Below are positions 6,210-8,565 of a stretch of DNA of 8,565 bases, piece after piece. The stretch is from UBA6183 sp046314755. GTDB taxonomy: Bacteria > Bacteroidota > Bacteroidia > UKL13-3. The stretch covers positions 1 through 8,565 of the forward strand of contig JBKDBG010000076.1 of NCBI GenBank assembly GCA_046314755.1, read 5' to 3'. How positions within the stretch are numbered: the stretch's first letter is position 1; every line of letters starts with the position of its first letter. Below the pieces are notes generated by a model. The model ran no database searches. It saw only the letters and a list, made by a program, of their open reading frames with translations, and was not told the origin of the DNA. The position numbers were made by a program, and so were the translations under genes.

Positions 6210-7163
6210 TTATTTTCTTTTTAATACCTTTTCAACTGCAGCAACTACATGCTCCACGTCAAGTCCGTATTTCTTCATCAATTCATCAGGTGTGCCACTT
6301 TCTCCAAAGCTGTCATTTACGGCAACCATTTCAACGGGAGTAGGCAATTCACGAGCTAATAATTGGCAAATGCTGTCGCCTAATCCTCCATTCATTTGGT
6401 GTTCTTCTGCTGTTACCACTGCACGTGTTTTTCTTACGCTGTTTAAAACTGCTTCGGCATCTAATGGTTTAATGGTATGGATGTTGATTAACTCTACGCT
6501 AATTCCTTTTTCTGCTAAAATATGACCGGCTTCAATAGCTTTCCAAACCAAGTGACCGGTTGCAAAAATGGTTACATCTGTTCCTTCATTCAGCATTAAT
6601 GCTTTACCAATTTCAAATTTTTGATCAGCAGGAGTGAAGTTTGGGACCGCAGGACGGCCAAAGCGTAAATAAACCGGACCTTCATAATCGGCAATAGCAA
6701 TGGTTGCTGCTTTTGTTTGGTTAAAATCACATGGATTAATAACCACCATATTTGGAAGCATTTTCATCAATCCCAGATCTTCGAGTATTTGATGTGTGGC
6801 TCCATCTTCACCTAATGTAACACCTGCGTGTGAGGCACATATTTTTACATTTTTATTTGAGTAGGCTACGCTTTGGCGTATTTGGTCATACACGCGACCT
6901 GTACTGAAATTGGCAAAGGTTCCTGTAAATGGAATTTTCTCACCAATTGCCAAGCCTGCTGCTAAGCCAATCATATTGGCTTCAGCAATACCAACTTGAA
7001 AAAATCTTTCCGGATGTTCTTTTTGAAATGCATCCATTTTAAGTGAGCCTGTTAAATCAGCGCATAAGGCAACCACGTTTGGATGTGTTTTGCCTAATTC
7101 ACTCAGGCCTGCTCCAAATCCGGAGCGTGTGTCTTTTACATTTTGTATATCAAACTTTTTCAT
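6210..7163 (-). CDS. Transketolase, C-terminal subunit (Pyr plus C-terminal domains)
   Basis: Transketolase moves two-carbon ketol units between sugar phosphates in the non-oxidative pentose phosphate pathway, using thiamine diphosphate. This 317-residue protein is only the second half of the classical 650-residue enzyme, as in split transketolases of many bacteria. Residues 1-175 are the pyrimidine-binding domain: GIAEANMIGLAAGLA holds the cofactor-activating Glu61; SHAGVTLGEDGATHQ has His112, Asp120 and His124, matching E. coli His461, Asp469 and His473; and YLRFGRP carries the phosphate-contacting Arg. The C-terminal transketolase domain spans about 188-310, with TAEEHQMNGGLGDSI at 251-265. 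No disrupted residues were seen. The N-terminal diphosphate-binding half is not in this window and must come from another gene. The gene follows the VWA gene by 13 nt and is likely co-transcribed with it; a terminator lies after it. A 1-deoxyxylulose-5-phosphate synthase half is less likely given length and motifs. Confidence 0.92.
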   Translation of the reverse strand: MKKFDIQNVKDTRSGFGAGLSELGKTHPNVVALCADLTGSLKMDAFQKEHPERFFQVGIAEANMIGLAAGLAIGEKIPFTGTFANFSTGRVYDQIRQSVAYSNKNVKICASHAGVTLGEDGATHQILEDLGLMKMLPNMVVINPCDFNQTKAATIAIADYEGPVYLRFGRPAVPNFTPADQKFEIGKALMLNEGTDVTIFATGHLVWKAIEAGHILAEKGISVELINIHTIKPLDAEAVLNSVRKTRAVVTAEEHQMNGGLGDSICQLLARELPTPVEMVAVNDSFGESGTPDELMKKYGLDVEHVVAAVEKVLKRK

Positions 7164-7176
7164 GTTTAACTGTAAA

Positions 7177-8550
7177 TTAATTCAAAGTAAAATTGGTTGA
7201 TGCACCTGAGGTAATGGTAAACTCTCTTTCGAAGGTTTGCGAACTTCTGGTGGCATTTTTTGCACGATAGATAATTTTGTATTTACCCGGCTGCATCAAT
7301 ATGTTATGAATTTTATTTTCACCGGGCAATCGTGCAATCCAGGTTAATTCATTTCTATTCATCATATATAAATCAGCAATGTATTGTTGGGTAAAAGCCG
7401 AAATGTTTAATCTTCCGGGTTGTGGTATCTCAAGTGTTGAAGTTGTGTTTTGATCAATGCTAACATCCTTTATAATTTGCCGAGGCAGGGTAAGAATTTC
7501 TAAATCATATTTCCCAACTAAGTATTTTTCAGTGGAGTTGAAATTTTGTACATGCAAGGTTTGCATGGTTCCACTTCTTCGCACAATACATTTTAAATCA
7601 GGGTAAGCGGTTAATCCTGCCATTTTTAAATTGAGCATTCCTTGCGGTGCATCAATGGCAATTATATTATGCTTACCTGCAATCACCTCCACATCAAATT
7701 TTTCAACAGGTGGTATAGTATGCACAACGATTCGGTATTTATAGATAGGATCGAGTAAAACGGTATCAGGTACGCCTCGTTCATTAATGGTATGCACGTA
7801 GTTGTACATTAATTGACTACTATTCATGTCATAAAAACTCATGTTCACATTGGTTTCACTCGGTTTGCCATTCGCATCAAGTAGGTTAACCTGAGCCGTG
7901 GTATTATTTAAAGCTTGGGTAATAATTACATTCAATGCAGTATTAAAACCTTCTTCGGTATTGGCATCATAGTAGCGACCCACACACTCAAATGCTTTTC
8001 TAAAATCTTCTGTACTTCCTAAACCAATAATAAAGGGTTTTAATACTACACCTCTGCTTTGTAATGCTTCCGATACCGCGCAAGGATCACCATCACACTC
8101 TTCAATGCCATCTGTAATTAATATAATAACATTTCTTACGCCTGGTTCATTCGGGAAATCGTAAGCGGCTTGTTGCAATGAATAAGCGATAAGGGTTGTA
8201 CCTTTTGGAGTAAGGTCTTTTAACTTTTCCTTGATTTGTTTGTGGTTGTTATATTTAAAAGCAACCTCCAGTTTGGTGTCTTTACAATTACGTTGTCCGG
8301 GAGCAGAGGTATGTCCATAAATGCGCAAGGCTACTTGAACATCTTTTGATAACTCCAGGCTGTCTATTGTTTTTGACAATAACTTTTTAGCAACATTAAT
8401 TCGAATATCCTTATCCATTGCAGCATACATGCTTCCGCTGGCATCAAGCAAAAACAAAATACGTGTTTTAGGTTTTACGTAATTTTGCGCTTCTAGGCTT
8501 AATGAAATTAAACCAATAAGGAAGAATAAAAAGTGTCGAATCAATTGCAT
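7177..8550 (-). CDS. Exported VWA-domain protein with a three-module beta-rich C-terminal region
   Basis: The 457-residue protein begins with a signal peptide (MQLIRHFLFFLIGLISLSLEAQ), probably cleaved near residue 21-22, so it should act in the periplasm or on the cell surface. A von Willebrand factor A domain occupies about 28-212. Its metal-binding (MIDAS) residues are all visible: DASGS with Asp36, Ser38 and Ser40; Thr118 in KGTTL; Asp147 in ITDG. Four cysteines in this domain (89, 152, 157, 189) could form disulfides after export. The rest, about 217-457, contains three related blocks of roughly 75-85 residues, each holding a (G)KY-[hydrophobic] strand followed by a short beta pattern. 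This recalls PEGA or other Ig-like repeats, but no named family is certain. VWA domains usually bind proteins or assemble complexes; the partner here is unknown. No lipoprotein box, membrane anchor or secretion-tail domain was seen. The ATG at 8550 is required by the signal peptide. It lies directly upstream of the transketolase gene. A domain is certain, the role is not. Confidence 0.88.
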   Translation of the reverse strand: MQLIRHFLFFLIGLISLSLEAQNYVKPKTRILFLLDASGSMYAAMDKDIRINVAKKLLSKTIDSLELSKDVQVALRIYGHTSAPGQRNCKDTKLEVAFKYNNHKQIKEKLKDLTPKGTTLIAYSLQQAAYDFPNEPGVRNVIILITDGIEECDGDPCAVSEALQSRGVVLKPFIIGLGSTEDFRKAFECVGRYYDANTEEGFNTALNVIITQALNNTTAQVNLLDANGKPSETNVNMSFYDMNSSQLMYNYVHTINERGVPDTVLLDPIYKYRIVVHTIPPVEKFDVEVIAGKHNIIAIDAPQGMLNLKMAGLTAYPDLKCIVRRSGTMQTLHVQNFNSTEKYLVGKYDLEILTLPRQIIKDVSIDQNTTSTLEIPQPGRLNISAFTQQYIADLYMMNRNELTWIARLPGENKIHNILMQPGKYKIIYRAKNATRSSQTFEREFTITSGASTNFTLN

Positions 8551-8565
8551 GCCTTGTGTGTTAAT
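8551..8565. other. Edge of window upstream of the VWA gene
   Basis: Only 15 bases precede the VWA start. On the minus strand they read ATTAACACACAAGGC, with a short purine patch (AAGG) that is a poor Shine-Dalgarno match. Whether a promoter or another gene, such as the missing transketolase N-terminal subunit, lies beyond cannot be seen. Confidence 0.4.

Noticed and set aside
7183..7189. TACTTTG on the minus strand before the transketolase start, as an internal promoter
   Set aside because: No TTTG- or TTTA-like element lies 17-20 bp upstream, and the 13-nt gap to the VWA gene makes co-transcription the simpler reading.
1..8565. A novel multi-gene system, mobile element, CRISPR array or defence island
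   Set aside because: All long coding regions but one fall into familiar families with core or generic roles, no terminal inverted repeats, integrase, transposase or spaced repeats were seen, and base composition looks even. The VWA protein is the only part with an unclear role.

Overview
This AT-rich window carries Bacteroidota (Bacteroidetes) housekeeping DNA. Several things point that way. The starts lack Shine-Dalgarno sequences. Candidate promoters resemble the Bacteroidota -33/-7 type (TTTA or TTTG, about 19 bp, then TAnnTTTG). The exported protein has a signal peptide ending in -EAQN. Transketolase is split into subunits, and the protein families resemble those of Flavobacteriia, Sphingobacteriia and Chitinophagia. 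The order cannot be fixed from the sequence alone.

Layout. On the minus strand, positions 1-906 hold the 5' third of serS (seryl-tRNA synthetase, cut by the window edge) and, 20 bp upstream of it, a small cyclophilin-type peptidyl-prolyl isomerase. A divergent intergenic region of about 170 bp follows. The plus strand then carries a large CPA2/KefB-type cation:proton antiporter (1081-3288), lpdA for dihydrolipoamide dehydrogenase (3385-4773) with its own candidate promoter and a very strong terminator, and recO (4861-5592). The stop codon of recO directly abuts the stop codon of a convergent DUF1801 gene (5593-6048, minus). A terminator hairpin at about 6164-6191 closes the last minus-strand unit: a gene for an exported VWA-domain protein (7177-8550) followed 13 nt later by the C-terminal subunit of a split transketolase (6210-7163).

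How the genes relate. Most are independent core functions: translation, protein folding, ion homeostasis, 2-oxoacid dehydrogenase chemistry, recombinational repair and the pentose phosphate pathway. They are not one pathway. The links that can be supported are the cyclophilin-serS pair and the VWA-transketolase pair, each close and co-directional.

I saw no mobile element, CRISPR array, tRNA or rRNA, toxin-antitoxin pair or defence system, and nothing that amounts to a novel system. The points most worth a second look are the three-fold repeated beta-rich tail of the VWA protein, its position directly before half of a transketolase, and the very compact junctions around recO.
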